Origin: Mycolicibacterium sp. MU0053
GTDB taxonomy: Bacteria > Actinomycetota > Actinomycetes > Mycobacteriales > Mycobacteriaceae
NCBI RefSeq assembly: GCF_963378095.1
Contig: NZ_OY726397.1
Coordinates: 3,720,001-3,784,000 of the forward strand
Reading direction: 5' to 3'
Length of the DNA stretch: 64,000 nt
The stretch's first letter is position 1, and each line of letters begins with the position of its first letter. Shown in pieces: positions 63,348-64,000 of this stretch. The position numbers and the translations under genes were made by a program. A model generated the notes under the pieces. That model worked only from the letters and a program-made list of their open reading frames with translations, made no database searches and was not told the DNA's origin.

Positions 63348-64000
63348 TCACACGTCGCTGGAGTACCGAATCCCGCAGTCCGGCAGTTCGACTCCCGGCC
63401 ACACCCGCGCGCCGCGGAGCAACTCGCAGCGCGCCCCGATGTTCGCACCGTCGCCGATGACGCCGTCGCGGATCAGCGCCCGCGGCCCGATCCGCGCGCC
63501 GAACCCGATGATCGAGCGCTCGATCACCGAACCGGCATCAACCCGCGCACCGTCGAAGATCACCGCGCCGTCGAGGCGCGCGCCGGGTCCGATGACCGCA
63601 CCGCGGCCGACCACCGTGCCACCGATGAGCACCGCGCCCGGGGCCACCGAAGCGCCGTCGTGCACCAGGCTTTCGCCGCGCTGACCCGGCAATGCCGGTG
63701 ACGGGGCGATGCCGCGCACCAGATCCGAGGAGCCCCGCACGAAGTCCTCGGGCGTGCCCATGTCGCGCCAGTAGGTGGCATCGACGTAGCCGTACAGCTT
63801 CACGCCCTCCGACAGCAGCACCGGGAACACCTCGCGTTCCACCGACACCGCCCGCCCGCGCGGGATGCGGTCGATGATCTCGCGGTCGAACACATAACAG
63901 CCGGCGTTGATCTGATCGGTCGGCGGATCCTGGGTTTTCTCCAGAAACGCTGTGACGCGGCCGTTCTCGTCGGTGGGGACCGAACCGAACGCGCGCGGGT
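63348..64000 (-). CDS. manB: Mannose-1-phosphate guanylyltransferase, C-terminal part (5' end outside window)
   Basis: This is the C-terminal part of a nucleotidyltransferase making GDP-mannose; the frame is open to the right edge, so the start is beyond the window. The visible part contains the end of the sugar-nucleotide domain (CYVFDREIIDRIPRG, VDATYWRDMGTPEDF) and then a left-handed beta-helix of hexapeptide repeats (GAVIGPGARLDGAVIFDG, GARIGPRALIRDGVIGDG). With pmmA and manA in the window, the whole fructose-6-phosphate to GDP-mannose route is covered. From recall it corresponds to Rv3264c. Confidence 0.93.
   Translation of the reverse strand, partial: PRAFGSVPTDENGRVTAFLEKTQDPPTDQINAGCYVFDREIIDRIPRGRAVSVEREVFPVLLSEGVKLYGYVDATYWRDMGTPEDFVRGSSDLVRGIAPSPALPGQRGESLVHDGASVAPGAVLIGGTVVGRGAVIGPGARLDGAVIFDGARVDAGSVIERSIIGFGARIGPRALIRDGVIGDGANIGARCELLRGARVWPGVELPDCGIRYSSDV

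Noticed and set aside
63505..63530. Another GAGCGCTC palindrome near the DUF559 repeats
   Set aside because: It lies within the guanylyltransferase coding sequence, lacks the GTAC-N5 part, and is explained by the codons of the hexapeptide repeats.

Overview
The window is chromosomal DNA of very high G+C from a mycobacterium, most likely a fast-growing environmental Mycolicibacterium-type species. Three things point there. (1) From recall, the gene order follows the Mycobacterium tuberculosis block Rv3215 to Rv3264c almost gene for gene: entC, whiB1, pdtaS, sigH-rshA, aroA, rsgA, desA3, ppk2, secA1, hpf, lpqB-mtrB-mtrA, tmk, sahH, rubB-rubA-alkB, manA, pmmA, whiB2, fbiA-fbiB, manB. (2) Mycobacterial signature genes are present (WhiB1/WhiB2, a wax ester synthase/DGAT-like protein, F420 genes, the 24-residue ribosomal protein bL37). 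(3) GTG and TTG starts and ATGA/GTGA stop-start overlaps are frequent. No tRNA, rRNA, transposase, integrase or CRISPR array was seen.

Layout. 1-1.8 kb: end of an isochorismate synthase gene, a GNAT acetyltransferase and a small membrane protein. 1.8-17.8 kb: an aromatic-catabolism island absent from the M. tuberculosis order. It holds lysR-catB-catA-catC-aroQ on the minus strand, a divergent benA-benB-benC/benD-luxR-vanY cluster on the plus strand, and pcaF-pcaD-pcaI-pcaJ (minus) divergent from a second lysR. Together these encode every enzymatic step from benzoate through catechol, cis,cis-muconate, muconolactone and 3-oxoadipate to succinyl-CoA and acetyl-CoA. No dedicated benzoate transporter is present.

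18-34 kb: lipid kinase, whiB1, a PdtaS-type kinase with a biotin-carrier protein, bL37, sigH-rshA, YbaK, an SDR, a methyltransferase coupled to an SRAP protein, aroA, rsgA, the desA3/reductase desaturase pair, PPK2 and a WS/DGAT-family protein. 34-46 kb: SecA1, hibernation factor, ComF-like protein, the LpqB-MtrB-MtrA cluster, then an inserted NTF2-like/VOC pair and a small ESX-like protein, then tmk. 46-53 kb: PepSY lipoprotein, sahH, TetR, two rubredoxins and AlkB (alkane hydroxylation), permease, FAD oxidoreductase. 53.7-64 kb: mannose metabolism, WhiB2, F420 biosynthesis, a Nudix protein, a DUF559 protein flanked by repeats, and the 3' part of a mannose-1-phosphate guanylyltransferase gene running off the window.

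The most unusual feature is the 896-residue protein at 7615-10305. It joins a complete BenC reductase, an Ala/Pro-rich linker with three evenly spaced AGQ motifs, a GntR/FadR-type FCD ligand-binding domain without any DNA-binding domain, and a complete BenD dehydrogenase. Other signals worth attention are matching tandem TACG-N4-CGTA operators in front of desA3 and its reductase, a repeated GTAC-N5-TGAGCGCTCGC element around the DUF559 gene, and two enzymes with altered catalytic motifs.
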